A stretch of 37,163 nucleotides of DNA from Rhodocyclaceae bacterium UBA5602 (GTDB lineage Bacteria; Pseudomonadota; Gammaproteobacteria; Burkholderiales; Rhodocyclaceae), in the NCBI GenBank assembly GCA_002424865.1, contig DILC01000044.1, positions 1 through 37,163 on the forward strand, read 5' to 3'. This document shows, one piece after another, positions 7,804-16,526 of this stretch (within the stretch, counting starts at the first letter, position 1; the number at the start of each line of letters is the position of its first letter). The notes under the pieces are model-generated. The model saw only the letters and a program-made list of their open reading frames with translations, did not search any database and had not been told where the DNA came from. The translations under genes were made by a program, and so were the position numbers.

Positions 7804-8964
7804 ATGAACTTCAAAAAACTGACGGACCTGGATGTGCGTGGCAAGCGCGTTTTTATCCGCGCTGACTTGAATGTGCCGCAAGACAAAGCGGGCGCGATTA
7901 CCGACGACACGCGCATCCGCGCAGCGCTCCCGGGGATCCGCTATGCGCTTGACGGTGGTGCGGCAGTGATGGTCACATCCCACCTGGGCCGCCCGGTTGA
8001 AGGCGAGTTAAAACCTGAAGATTCCCTGGCGCCCGTGGCGCAACGTTTGTCTGAATTGCTCGGTCGCGCAGTGCCCCTGGTGCAAAACTGGGTGGATGGC
8101 GTGGGCATTGAGCCCGGCAACATCGTCCTGCTGGAAAACTGCCGCGCCAACAAGGGCGAGAAAAAGAATGACGATGCCCTGGCGCAAAAGCTCGCCAAGC
8201 TATGCGACATCTGGGTGCATGACGCCTTTGGCACGGCGCACCGCGCAGAAGCGACTACTTACGGCATGGGCAAATACGCGCCCGTGGCCTGTGCCGGGCC
8301 TTGCGTTGCCGCTGAACTGGAAGCCTTGACGTTAGCGCTCACCAGTCCCAAGCGGCCTCTCGTGGCGATTGTCGCGGGCTCCAAAGTGTCCACCAAGCTG
8401 ACCGTATTGGAAGCGCTGGCCGATAAGGTCGATCAGTTGGTCGTGGGCGGGGGCATTGCCAATACTTTCTTGCTGGCCAAAGGCTTGCCCATTGGCAAAT
8501 CGCTGGCTGAGCCGGATTTGGTGGCGGCGGCGCGGCGCGTGATGCAAAAAGTGACCGTGCCCTTGCCGCAGGATGTGGTGTGCGCGAAAGAATTTTCCGC
8601 CACGGCGGCAGCGGCGGTTAAACCGGTGGCGGAAGTGGGTGCTGACGACATGATCCTGGACATCGGCCCTAAAGCCGCTAAAGCCTTGGCCGACATTGTG
8701 GCGCAGGCCGGCACCATCGTCTGGAACGGCCCGCCAGGGGTGTTTGAGATTGAGCAGTTTGCTGGCGGCACCAAAGCCCTGGCCACAGCGATTGGTGAAT
8801 CCAAGGCGTTTTCCCTGGCTGGCGGCGGTGATACGATTGCCGCAGTGAATAAATTTCATACCCGGGTGAGTTACATCTCCACCGCCGGCGGCGCGTTTTT
8901 AGAGTTTCTGGAAGGCAAAAAACTGCCCGCCGTTGAGATTCTTGAGCAGCGTGCGGCGAATTGA
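7804..8964 (+). CDS. pgk: Phosphoglycerate kinase
   Basis: Transfers phosphate from 1,3-bisphosphoglycerate to ADP. The 386-residue protein shows RADLNVP near residue 19, the SHLGRP substrate loop near 59, VAGSKVSTK, the WNGPPGVFE segment and the C-terminal nucleotide-site motif SLAGGGDTIAAV. The start ATG 7804 has AGGGG 5-9 bases upstream. It is separated from gap by 272 bases packed with repeats R1c and R2A, so it may have its own promoter or be subject to RNA processing between the two genes. Confidence 0.97.
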   Translation: MNFKKLTDLDVRGKRVFIRADLNVPQDKAGAITDDTRIRAALPGIRYALDGGAAVMVTSHLGRPVEGELKPEDSLAPVAQRLSELLGRAVPLVQNWVDGVGIEPGNIVLLENCRANKGEKKNDDALAQKLAKLCDIWVHDAFGTAHRAEATTYGMGKYAPVACAGPCVAAELEALTLALTSPKRPLVAIVAGSKVSTKLTVLEALADKVDQLVVGGGIANTFLLAKGLPIGKSLAEPDLVAAARRVMQKVTVPLPQDVVCAKEFSATAAAAVKPVAEVGADDMILDIGPKAAKALADIVAQAGTIVWNGPPGVFEIEQFAGGTKALATAIGESKAFSLAGGGDTIAAVNKFHTRVSYISTAGGAFLEFLEGKKLPAVEILEQRAAN

Positions 8965-9037
8965 CCTGCACCTTGCATAAGCATTCCGCATAAAACCAAA
9001 CGTACCGCTTGACAACCCAAGCCGCCTACAAACCAAC

Positions 9038-10477
9038 ATGCAACGCGCCACCAAAATTGTCGCTACGCTCGGGCCCGCATCGAGTAGCCCGGCGCGCCTG
9101 GCTGAGTTGGTGGCAGCGGGCGTGGATGTGGTGCGGCTGAATTTTTCGCATGGCACGGCGGCGGATCATCGGTTGCGGGTGGAAGCCTTGCGCGCAGCGG
9201 CGCATCACGCCGGGCGCACCGTGGGGGTGATGGCCGATTTGCAAGGGCCCAAAATTCGCATCGGCAAGTTTGCCACCGGCCACGCCAGCATCACCGCCGG
9301 GCAAACCTTCATTCTGGACGCGAATTGCACGCTGGGCGACGCCACCCGCGTGGGGCTGGATTACCCCGAGCTGGTGGAAGATGTGGCCGCTGGTGACGTG
9401 TTATTGCTGGACGATGGCCGCACGGTGTTTGATGTCGAGCGCGTGGAAGGCAGCGAGATTCATTGCCGCAATCGCCATGATGGCGAGCTGTCCAACAACA
9501 AGGGCATTAATAAGCAGGGCGGTGGTTTATCCGCGCCGGCGCTGACGGCCAAAGACATGGCGGACATTCAAACCGCCGCTGCGTTGAATGTGGATTTCGT
9601 TGCCGTATCCTTCCCCAAAAACGGGGCGGACATGCGCCAGGCGCGGGCGTTACTGCATGAGGCCGGGTCGGACGCCTTGCTCATTGCCAAAATCGAGCGC
9701 GTTGAAGCGGTGGACAACCTGGCTGACATCCTGCACGCCACCGATGGCGTGATGGTCGCGCGTGGCGATTTGGCAGTCGAAGTCGGCGATGCGGCTGTGC
9801 CTGCCCTGCAAAAACGCATCATCCGCATGGCGCGGGAGGCCAATCGTTTCGTGATTACCGCCACGCAAATGATGGAATCCATGATCGTGAGTCCCGTGCC
9901 CACGCGCGCTGAGGTTTCTGACGTGGCCAACGCCGTGCTCGATGGCACGGATGCGGTCATGCTCTCGGCGGAGACGGCCTCGGGTGCGTATCCGGTCGCG
10001 GCAGTTGAAGCCATGGCGCGGGTGTGTGTTGAAGCTGAAAAGTCGCATGAAGTGAAAGTGGATGCGCACTTTATGGACCGCACGTTCACGCGCATGGATC
10101 AATCCATTGCCATGGCGGCCTTATTCACCGCCGTGCACCTGAAAGTCAAAGCCATCGCGGCGCTGACCGATTCTGGTTCTACCGCCTTGTGGATGAGCCG
10201 CATCAATTCCGGCGTGCCGATTTACGCCTTGACCTCGCGCGTGCGCACGCGCTACCGCGTGAGCATTTTTCGCGATGTTTATCCGGTGATGACGGATTTT
10301 GTTGCCCATGACCGCGATGAACTGTTGTGGCAGGCAGAGGAAACGCTGTTAGCTGCCGGGGTTGTCGACATCGGTGATTTGATTGTGCTTACCATAGGCG
10401 AGCCCATTGGCATCGCGGGCGGCACCAATACAATGAAACTGGTCAAGGTGGGAGAACACCGGCGGCCTGGGGTTTAG
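9038..10477 (+). CDS. pyk: Pyruvate kinase
   Basis: Converts phosphoenolpyruvate and ADP to pyruvate and ATP. The 479-residue protein begins TKIVATLGPASSS and carries RLNFSHG, MADLQGPKIRIG, the active-site IAKIERVEAVDNL, MVARGDLAVE and ITATQMMESM. Length and motifs fit the shorter bacterial PykA/Pyk type. It is 73 bases behind pgk. No clear ribosome-binding site was seen at ATG 9038, but the N-terminus aligns well with the family. Confidence 0.96.
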   Translation: MQRATKIVATLGPASSSPARLAELVAAGVDVVRLNFSHGTAADHRLRVEALRAAAHHAGRTVGVMADLQGPKIRIGKFATGHASITAGQTFILDANCTLGDATRVGLDYPELVEDVAAGDVLLLDDGRTVFDVERVEGSEIHCRNRHDGELSNNKGINKQGGGLSAPALTAKDMADIQTAAALNVDFVAVSFPKNGADMRQARALLHEAGSDALLIAKIERVEAVDNLADILHATDGVMVARGDLAVEVGDAAVPALQKRIIRMAREANRFVITATQMMESMIVSPVPTRAEVSDVANAVLDGTDAVMLSAETASGAYPVAAVEAMARVCVEAEKSHEVKVDAHFMDRTFTRMDQSIAMAALFTAVHLKVKAIAALTDSGSTALWMSRINSGVPIYALTSRVRTRYRVSIFRDVYPVMTDFVAHDRDELLWQAEETLLAAGVVDIGDLIVLTIGEPIGIAGGTNTMKLVKVGEHRRPGV

Positions 10478-10531
10478 CCCCCGTCCCGCTGCGCATTAAC
10501 TCATTATTCATATCCATCCAAGGAGATTCAA

Positions 10532-11596
10532 ATGGCTCTCGTCTCAATGCGTCAACTACTCGATCATGCGGCAGAAAACGGTTACGGCCTGCCCGCGTTC
10601 AACGTGAACAACCTGGAGCAAGTACAGGCCATCATGGAGGCGGCGGCGGAAACCAACAGCCCGGTCATCATGCAGGGCTCGGCCGGGGCGCGCAAATATG
10701 CGGGTGAAGCCTACCTGCGCCACTTGATTGAAGCCGCAGTGGAAGCCAACCCGGATATTCCCGTGGTCATGCATCAGGACCATGGCGCAAGCCCGGCGAT
10801 TTGCATCCAGGCCATGCGCATGGGTTTTTCCAGCGTGATGATGGATGGCTCGTTGAAGGAAGATGCCAAAACGCCCGCGCCGTTTGATTACAACGTGGAC
10901 GTGACCCGTCGCGTGGTGGAGATGTCGCATGCCATCGGCGTGTCCGTGGAAGGCGAGCTGGGTTGCTTGGGGTCGTTGGAGACCGGCATGGGCGAAAAGG
11001 AAGACGGGCATGGCGCCGAAGGCGTGCTCTCGCATGATCAGTTATTGACGGATGCCAATGAAGCCGCCGAGTTTGTCAAAGCCACGGGCGTTGATGCGCT
11101 GGCCATTGCCATTGGCACATCCCACGGGGCTTACAAATTCACCCGCCCGCCCACGGGCGCCGTGCTGCGCATCGACCGCATCAAGGAGATCAACGCGCGC
11201 ATTCCGAACACGCATCTGGTCATGCATGGCTCATCCTCCGTGCCGCAGGATCTGTTGGCCATCATCAACCAATATGGCGGCGCGATGGGCCAAACCTACG
11301 GCGTGCCGGTGGAAGAAATTGTGGAGGGCATCAAGCATGGCGTGAGGAAGATCAATATCGACACCGACCTGCGCATGGCTTCAACTGCCGCCATCCGCCG
11401 CTACCTGGCTGAAAACCCAAAGGAATTCGACCCGCGCAAATACCTGGGTGAAACCAGGAAGGCCATGAAGGCCATTTGCGTTGCGCGCTACGAAGCCTTT
11501 GGCTGCGCGGGACAGGCGGGCAAGATCAAGCCGATTGCGCTGGAGAAAATGGCCGCGCGTTACACCCGCGGCGAGCTCAATGCCATTGTCAAATAA
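10532..11596 (+). CDS. fba: Fructose-bisphosphate aldolase, class II
   Basis: A zinc aldolase interconverting fructose 1,6-bisphosphate (and often sedoheptulose 1,7-bisphosphate) with triose phosphates. The 354-residue protein starts MALVSMRQLLDHA and has the metal and catalytic segment VMHQDHGASP, HLVMHGSSSVP, and GVRKINIDTDLRMA. This is the class II form often linked to Calvin-cycle clusters (CbbA-like). The start ATG 10532 has AAGGAG upstream. Spacing to pyk is 54 bases. Confidence 0.97.
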   Translation: MALVSMRQLLDHAAENGYGLPAFNVNNLEQVQAIMEAAAETNSPVIMQGSAGARKYAGEAYLRHLIEAAVEANPDIPVVMHQDHGASPAICIQAMRMGFSSVMMDGSLKEDAKTPAPFDYNVDVTRRVVEMSHAIGVSVEGELGCLGSLETGMGEKEDGHGAEGVLSHDQLLTDANEAAEFVKATGVDALAIAIGTSHGAYKFTRPPTGAVLRIDRIKEINARIPNTHLVMHGSSSVPQDLLAIINQYGGAMGQTYGVPVEEIVEGIKHGVRKINIDTDLRMASTAAIRRYLAENPKEFDPRKYLGETRKAMKAICVARYEAFGCAGQAGKIKPIALEKMAARYTRGELNAIVK

Positions 11597-11623
11597 GGCA
11601 CGCTTTACGCTGGCCGCCTCATG

Positions 11624-11671
11624 TGCCAAATGCAAAAAAGTCGGCGCTGGCAACACGGCGCTGATTTGGCA
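11624..11671 (+). repeat. R1 repeat copy d, framed by an 8-bp inverted repeat (fba-purC spacer)
   Basis: The R1 core CAAAAAAGTCGGCGCTGG (11633-11650), followed by CAACACGGCGCT, is bracketed by TGCCAAAT (11624-11631) and ATTTGGCA (11664-11671). Inside, TCGGCGC (11641-11647) pairs with GCGCTGA (11658-11664) with one G-T pair. The whole can fold into one interrupted hairpin in the spacer 28 bases after fba. No T-tract follows. Confidence 0.8.
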
Positions 11672-11745
11672 AAAGGCGCAAAGTCGGACGCAAAATACGC
11701 AAGCTGCAACCTTCATGATCCATTCTTATCCTGTTGAGATTATCC

Positions 11746-12645
11746 ATGACACAACCTGCCCTGTTTGAATCTTCCCTAACCAGCCTGCCACTGCTGGCGC
11801 GCGGCAAAGTGCGTGACATTTATGCGGTGAGCGATGATTTATTGCTCATCGTTACCACAGACCGCCTGTCCGCCTTCGATGTCATCCTGCCCGACCCGAT
11901 TCCCGGCAAAGGGGCGGTGCTCACTGCGGTGGCTGACTTCTGGTTCGGCAAGTTATCGCATGTCATTCCCAATCAGCTCACTGGCATAGACCCGGAGTCT
12001 GTCGTCGAAACACAGGCCGAGCGGGCGCAGGTACGCGGCCGTTCGGTGGTCGTCAAGCGCTTGAAACCCCTGCCGATTGAAGCGGTCGCGCGGGGTTATC
12101 TGATCGGCTCGGGCTGGAAGGATTACCAGGCCACAGGCGCTGTGTGCGGCATTGCGCTACCCGCCGGATTGCAACTTGCCCAGCAACTGCCCGAGCCGAT
12201 TTTCACCCCGGCCACCAAGGCCGAAATGGGCGACCATGACGAAAACATCGACTACGCCACAGTGGAAAGCCTCATCGGTGCGGAACTGGCCAAAAAGGTC
12301 AAGGATGTCACCATCCGCCTGTATCGCGAAGCCGCCGCGTTTGCGCGCGTGCATGGCATCATCATCGCCGACACCAAGTTTGAATTCGGCCAGGATAAAG
12401 AAGGCCGCTTGTATCTGATCGACGAAGTGCTGACCCCCGATTCTTCCCGCTTTTGGCCTGCTAACCAATATCAAGTGGGCATCAGTCCGCCCAGCTTTGA
12501 TAAACAGTTTGTGCGTGACTATCTGGATACGCTGGACTGGAACAAAACAGCGCCAGGGCCACACCTGCCTGCCGAGGTGATTGAAAAAACGGCCGCCAAA
12601 TATCACGAAGCGCTCACACGCCTCACCGGCCGCGCGGCAGTTTGA
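11746..12645 (+). CDS. purC: Phosphoribosylaminoimidazole-succinocarboxamide synthase
   Basis: Joins aspartate to CAIR in purine synthesis. The 299-residue protein carries ARGKVRDIYAV, TTDRLSAFDV, PIEAVARGYLIGSGWKDY, DTKFEFG and the ATP/Mg segment LIDEVLTPDSSRFW. This longer form is typical of Proteobacteria and yeast. ATG 11746 is chosen over an in-frame TTG at 11734 because MTQPALFESSLTSLPLLARGK fits the family start. It follows fba by about 150 bases, with an R1-based hairpin in between; the fba-purC order is common in Betaproteobacteria. Confidence 0.96.
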   Translation: MTQPALFESSLTSLPLLARGKVRDIYAVSDDLLLIVTTDRLSAFDVILPDPIPGKGAVLTAVADFWFGKLSHVIPNQLTGIDPESVVETQAERAQVRGRSVVVKRLKPLPIEAVARGYLIGSGWKDYQATGAVCGIALPAGLQLAQQLPEPIFTPATKAEMGDHDENIDYATVESLIGAELAKKVKDVTIRLYREAAAFARVHGIIIADTKFEFGQDKEGRLYLIDEVLTPDSSRFWPANQYQVGISPPSFDKQFVRDYLDTLDWNKTAPGPHLPAEVIEKTAAKYHEALTRLTGRAAV

Positions 12646-12828
12646 GCCGCAATGGGCCAAGGGGCGGTTAGTTGAGCCGGGGGCGTGGCGGGAGGCAGGT
12701 TTTTGCAGCGTTTTTTCACGCGGGCTGTTCATGTGCCGTGCCCCCCTCATCAGCCAGCCGGGTTACTTGCGCGCGGCTTGTTGGCGTCGGCTGCCCCATG
12801 AATATTCTGCGTGGATCAACCCCTGTTC

Positions 12829-13560
12829 ATGGATAGCCTGCGACCAGAGGTGTTAGCTTATCTTGCGCTCGTGGCCTTGCTGGCTTTGGGCTGGCTGGTT
12901 TACCTGTTGCAGCGCGGGTTCCGTCGGCGCGCGTTACGGCATACAGGGCTAAAGACCCGCGGGGCAGGGGTTTATGCACAGCGCCATGAGCCGGGCGCTG
13001 GCTTGGTGCAGACCCCTGCAATCACCGGAGCCAATGCAGCCGTTCATTTGACTGCGCATCCAGCGCCTAGCGCTGCGGCAAATGATTCAGCGGCAAAGCC
13101 TGCCGGGGATCTGGCCATGAGTGCAGCCAGCTGGCGCGGGAAGATTTTTGGCGCAAGGCAAGCCGATCGCCGTGTGCCAGGCCAAACCCCAAGCCCAACT
13201 GCCGAGGCGCAGCCTACTGCAGTATCCCATGCGGCTCCCGGCGCCGCATCCAATACAGTACCGGCCGCTGAGTTTGCCAATCATCTGCAGCGCGCCAGTG
13301 CAGAACGCACGCTGGAGGTCGAGGTTTTAAAGCTGCGTCAGGAAGTCGCCCAGCTACGGGCAGAGTTGGCGAATGTTGCTTCTGGTTTGCAGCAGCTAAA
13401 AACAGCGCGCCCTGTTGCACCGGCTTACACCGAGGCGGTTGCCCTGGCGCGGCAAGGTTTATCCATTGGCGAGATTGCCGCGCAATGCGGTATTTCATTA
13501 GGTGAAGCGGAGCTGGTGTTTTCGATGGCGCAAAGCGAAGGACAAGCGCGGGGAATTTAA
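12829..13560 (+). CDS. DUF2802-type membrane-anchored protein
   Basis: A 243-residue protein with one N-terminal membrane segment (VLAYLALVALLALGWLVYLL) followed by an Arg-rich stop-transfer stretch. Next comes a long Ala/Pro-rich low-complexity linker and a coiled-coil stretch near residues 160-185 (EVLKLRQEVAQLRAELANV). The C-terminus is helix-turn-helix-like (AVALARQGLSIGEIAAQCG, then ISLGEAELVF). The C-terminal module matches what I know as DUF2802, often encoded near flagellar motor genes. Its molecular role is unknown. ATG 12829 is preferred; GTG 12811 would add six residues. It lies between purC and the flagellar block. Confidence 0.7.
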   Translation: MDSLRPEVLAYLALVALLALGWLVYLLQRGFRRRALRHTGLKTRGAGVYAQRHEPGAGLVQTPAITGANAAVHLTAHPAPSAAANDSAAKPAGDLAMSAASWRGKIFGARQADRRVPGQTPSPTAEAQPTAVSHAAPGAASNTVPAAEFANHLQRASAERTLEVEVLKLRQEVAQLRAELANVASGLQQLKTARPVAPAYTEAVALARQGLSIGEIAAQCGISLGEAELVFSMAQSEGQARGI

Positions 13561-13613
13561 ACACACGCTTAAAACCCAAGCGGCTGGATTTTGCCCTGGA
13601 AACCGCTGTCGGA

Positions 13614-13683
13614 CGTGTCGCGCGATGAATCGCGCTCCTACAGGATTGAGGTTCTTGGCTTTGCGCAGGACGGACGGACATCC
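13614..13683 (-). repeat. R3 repeat copy B, REP-like palindromic element
   Basis: Minus-strand copy of the element at 165-234. It reads GGATGTCCGTCCG, CCTGCGCAA, ATCCTGTAG and GCGCGATTCATCGCGCGA (13618-13635). It lies in the spacer between the converging DUF2802 and HDOD genes, a usual place for REP elements. Confidence 0.75.
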
Positions 13684-13713
13684 CGCATATTCTGGCCGGA
13701 TCACTATTTCAGC

Positions 13714-14613
13714 TCATGCAGTTGATTCCCCCGGGTTCGTTGCGGTCAGCAGTGCTGCTATGGCCGGGGCGACATCCAAATGGCGAATGAGGACTTCCTG
13801 ATTCACATGCAGCAACTCGCCAATGGCGGCAAGGTCAGCTGCAATGCCGGGGTGTTGCCAGCCCGCGGCGGAGGTGGCGTGTCTTGCCAAATCAACCGCC
13901 AGTTTTACCGTGCGCACGCGCGGGTTGTCGGCATGTTGCTGATCCATCAACTGCACCAGGAGTTCCGGCAAATGCCAGGCTTTGGTCAGCGCCCGTTTTA
14001 ATTGATACAGCGATATGCCGTAAATTTCAGCCTGCACAACCGCTGCGCGCAGATCAGGCTGTGCTGTTTGCGCCGCATTGACTTTAAGCGCCAAAGTCGG
14101 CGCAAACAGCCATATCAGCAGTTCAGGCAAATCATGCAACAGGGCAGCGAGGAAAATTTCATTCGCATCCATGTCGCGCCGCACGCTTGCCCAGTTGCCT
14201 GCCCAACGGGCGGCACGGCGTGCGCGGTTGATCGCTTTTAACAAGCCTAGCAAAGCCTGCGGGTGCATCGCAAGTTGCTCCTCGATGATGGGTAAGTGCT
14301 GAAAGTCGCGAAAAAATGGCGTGATGCCTATCATCATGATGGCGCGGTCTATCGTCGTAATGTCGGTGAGCTGGCGCAAGCTGCGGTGTGCTTCGATATA
14401 ACGCAGCGTGCGCAGGGTGAACAGGGGATCGTGCAATACGACCTCGGTAACCTCATTGCTATTGACCGTGTCGGCATTTTTTTGCAACCCAGACAGTGCC
14501 GTCACTGAGTGGCGCAACACCGGCAACTCGGCCTGAACGAAAAAATCAACCCAGGCGTCAAGCGCAGACAAGGGTTGTCGCAATAGAACCGGAGCTGGGG
14601 GTTGATTAGTCAT
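13714..14613 (-). CDS. HDOD domain signalling protein
   Basis: A 299-residue protein with an HDOD domain across about residues 25-245. It begins ELPVLRHSVTALSGL and continues VVLHDPLFTLRTLRYI, IDRAIMMIGITPFFRDF and FLAALLHDLPELLIWLFAP. HDOD is a non-catalytic relative of HD hydrolases that often acts in chemotaxis, motility or cyclic-di-GMP signalling. No output domain is attached. It is divergent from fliC across a 323-bp spacer, so a motility link is plausible but not shown. A 13-bp inverted repeat lies inside the gene (14063-14110). Confidence 0.8.
   Translation of the reverse strand: MTNQPPAPVLLRQPLSALDAWVDFFVQAELPVLRHSVTALSGLQKNADTVNSNEVTEVVLHDPLFTLRTLRYIEAHRSLRQLTDITTIDRAIMMIGITPFFRDFQHLPIIEEQLAMHPQALLGLLKAINRARRAARWAGNWASVRRDMDANEIFLAALLHDLPELLIWLFAPTLALKVNAAQTAQPDLRAAVVQAEIYGISLYQLKRALTKAWHLPELLVQLMDQQHADNPRVRTVKLAVDLARHATSAAGWQHPGIAADLAAIGELLHVNQEVLIRHLDVAPAIAALLTATNPGESTA
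14063..14110. repeat. 13-bp inverted repeat inside the HDOD gene
   Basis: GCTGTTTGCGCCG (14063-14075) and CGGCGCAAACAGC (14098-14110) are perfect inverted copies separated by 22 bases. The right arm is preceded by CAAAGT, so CAAAGTCGGCGC also resembles the R1 core. It encodes part of ALKVNAAQTAQ. Confidence 0.6.
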
Positions 14614-14936
14614 GGGCGTGATGGGGGGGCGTTGAATTCATGCGAGAGGTGAAATATAAGTCATTGATATTCAATGTGATGATTTTATTTCAAAAGAAAA
14701 TCAGGTTTTTATTAAAAAAATCCTAAAGTTTTAGTGTTGGCCGTCCGATAAAGCAATTGTCAGCGGATTAAACCGCAGATACAGCGGCCAAGGGTCAAAG
14801 GTACAACCTGGGCTGAACCGCTTGCCAGATCGTTGTCGGTGTTTGCTTCGCTGTGTGTTTTCACTGCGTGTTTTCATCGACTCAGACTTAACGTTGTGTG
14901 ATGTAGCTAACCAAAAACCTCTTCAGGAGACTCAAC
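14614..14936. other. AT-rich spacer between the HDOD gene and fliC
   Basis: 323 bases without a gene, AT-rich at 14640-14730. It holds the sigma-28-like fliC promoter at 14724-14751 and a long fliC leader of about 175 bases. Apart from these no repeat or riboswitch was recognised. The HDOD promoter should lie near the left end. Confidence 0.6.
14724..14751 (+). promoter_or_regulatory. Sigma-28 (FliA) promoter of fliC
   Basis: TAAAGTTT (14724-14731), a 12-nt spacer, then TCCGATAA (14744-14751). The E. coli FliA consensus is TAAAGTTT-N11-GCCGATAA, so only one -10 base and one spacer base differ. It lies about 185 bases before the fliC start, and fliA is encoded in this window. Confidence 0.82.
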
Positions 14937-16448
14937 ATGCCACAAATTATTAACACCAACATCGCTTCGCTGACCGCACAGCGTAATTTGAATGGTTCGC
15001 AAAACAGCCTGCAAACTTCATTGGCACGGCTATCTTCTGGTTTGCGCATCAACAGCGCAAAAGACGACGCCGCCGGCTTGGGTATCGCAACCCGTATGAG
15101 TTCACAGATTCAAGGCCTTAACCAGGCATCGCGTAACGCCAACGATGGCATTTCTCTGGCGCAAACGGGTGAAGGTGCATTGGCCAGCGTGGCTGACAAC
15201 TTGCAGCGTATTCGTGAGCTGGCTGTGCAGTCGGCCAATGCCACCAATAGCGACGCTGACCGTGCGGCACTGGATGCCGAGGTGCAGCAGCGTTTGGCTG
15301 AGGTGGATCGTGTTGCGTCGCAAACCTCATTTAACGGCCGCAAATTGCTGGATGGTACTTTCGGCAGCGCCACTTTTCAGGTTGGCGCGAACGTCGGTGA
15401 AACAATCAGCATCGGCTTGTCCGGCAATATGCGTGCTACAGCCATCGGCCAGATTGCCCAGGGAACCTCAACGGCTGAGGTGACAGTTGCTGCGCTGAGC
15501 GGAACGGGCACCATTCAGGTGGGTACGGGCGACGCAATCACGATTGGTGCCTCGGTCGCAGGAACGGCAGCTGGCCAATCTGTCGGCAGTGCTTACGCCA
15601 AGGCGAATGCGATCAATGCCGCTGGTGTCTCGGGACTGACTGTCACGGCAACGAATAATGTTGAGTTCGACATTGCGAGTGCAACCTCAGCTGGCGGTGC
15701 GGGTACCTATAGCCTCAAGATTAATGGGCAGGATATTTTTAGTGCTGCGGTTGTTGCAGCTCCGATCACCGCTCAGCAAATCACTGATGCAATCAATTCC
15801 TATCAGTCAACCACCGGCGTGACGGCTTCCCTGTCGGGTGGCAACTTGCGCCTGAGTGCTGCGGATGGGCGCGACATTGCGATTGGTCAGACAGTTGGTG
15901 GCGATACTGCGGGTGGTATTGCAGCCGGTACGGGCGGTTCAACGACAGTCAATGGTGTGGAATATCGCGATGGTCAAATCGGTGCGGCGGCAGATGCGAC
16001 CAAAAACAGCGCTGTTGCAGCTGCAGTGAATGGTGGCACGCTGACCATGACAGCCAACGAAAATATCATCATTACCGGTGACGGCGATGTGATGGGATTC
16101 GCGGCGGCCAACACCACGATTGCCAAGGACACGAATACAATTTCTACGTCTAATGTGAAAACCGTGGCTGCTGCGAACAATGCGATTTACCGTATTGACG
16201 CTGCGCTGACGGCAGTGACCAACCTGCGTTCAACCTTTGGTTCGATCCAGAACCGTTTTGATTCAGTCATTTCGAATCTGGCAACCACCTCTGAAAACTT
16301 GTCAGCTTCACGCTCGCGTATTCAGGATGCTGACTTTGCTGCAGAAACCGCAAACTTGACCCGTTCGCAGATTTTGCAACAGGCAGGCGTCGCCATGTTG
16401 GCGCAGGCAAACTCACTGCCGAATGGCGTCCTCACGCTGTTGCGGTAA
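14937..16448 (+). CDS. fliC: Flagellin
   Basis: The filament subunit exported by the flagellar secretion system. The 503-residue protein has the conserved N-terminal D0/D1 region (INTNIASLTAQRNLN, LSSGLRINSAKDDAAGL, IRELAVQSANATNS) and the C-terminal D1/D0 region (IQDADFAAETANLTRSQILQ and QANSLPNGVLTLL). The central 300 residues are Ala/Gly/Thr-rich and form the variable surface domains. The only visible flagellin gene in the window. ATG 14937 has AGGAGA upstream. It is preceded by a sigma-28 promoter and followed by a terminator, so it is largely a single-gene unit. Confidence 0.97.
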   Translation: MPQIINTNIASLTAQRNLNGSQNSLQTSLARLSSGLRINSAKDDAAGLGIATRMSSQIQGLNQASRNANDGISLAQTGEGALASVADNLQRIRELAVQSANATNSDADRAALDAEVQQRLAEVDRVASQTSFNGRKLLDGTFGSATFQVGANVGETISIGLSGNMRATAIGQIAQGTSTAEVTVAALSGTGTIQVGTGDAITIGASVAGTAAGQSVGSAYAKANAINAAGVSGLTVTATNNVEFDIASATSAGGAGTYSLKINGQDIFSAAVVAAPITAQQITDAINSYQSTTGVTASLSGGNLRLSAADGRDIAIGQTVGGDTAGGIAAGTGGSTTVNGVEYRDGQIGAAADATKNSAVAAAVNGGTLTMTANENIIITGDGDVMGFAAANTTIAKDTNTISTSNVKTVAAANNAIYRIDAALTAVTNLRSTFGSIQNRFDSVISNLATTSENLSASRSRIQDADFAAETANLTRSQILQQAGVAMLAQANSLPNGVLTLLR

Positions 16449-16479
16449 TTTGATGGTAAGTCAGTACTAGGATGGGTTG

Positions 16480-16509
16480 CGGCGGCGGAATGACTTCCGT
16501 CGCCGTTTT
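16480..16509 (+). terminator. Intrinsic terminator after fliC
   Basis: An 11-bp stem pairs CGGCGGCGGAA (16480-16490) with TTCCGTCGCCG (16495-16505), with one G-T pair and a TGAC loop. It is followed by TTTT. It separates fliC from flaG, probably with partial read-through since flaG has no visible promoter. Confidence 0.82.
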
Positions 16510-16526
16510 GGCTAAGGAGAACGCAG

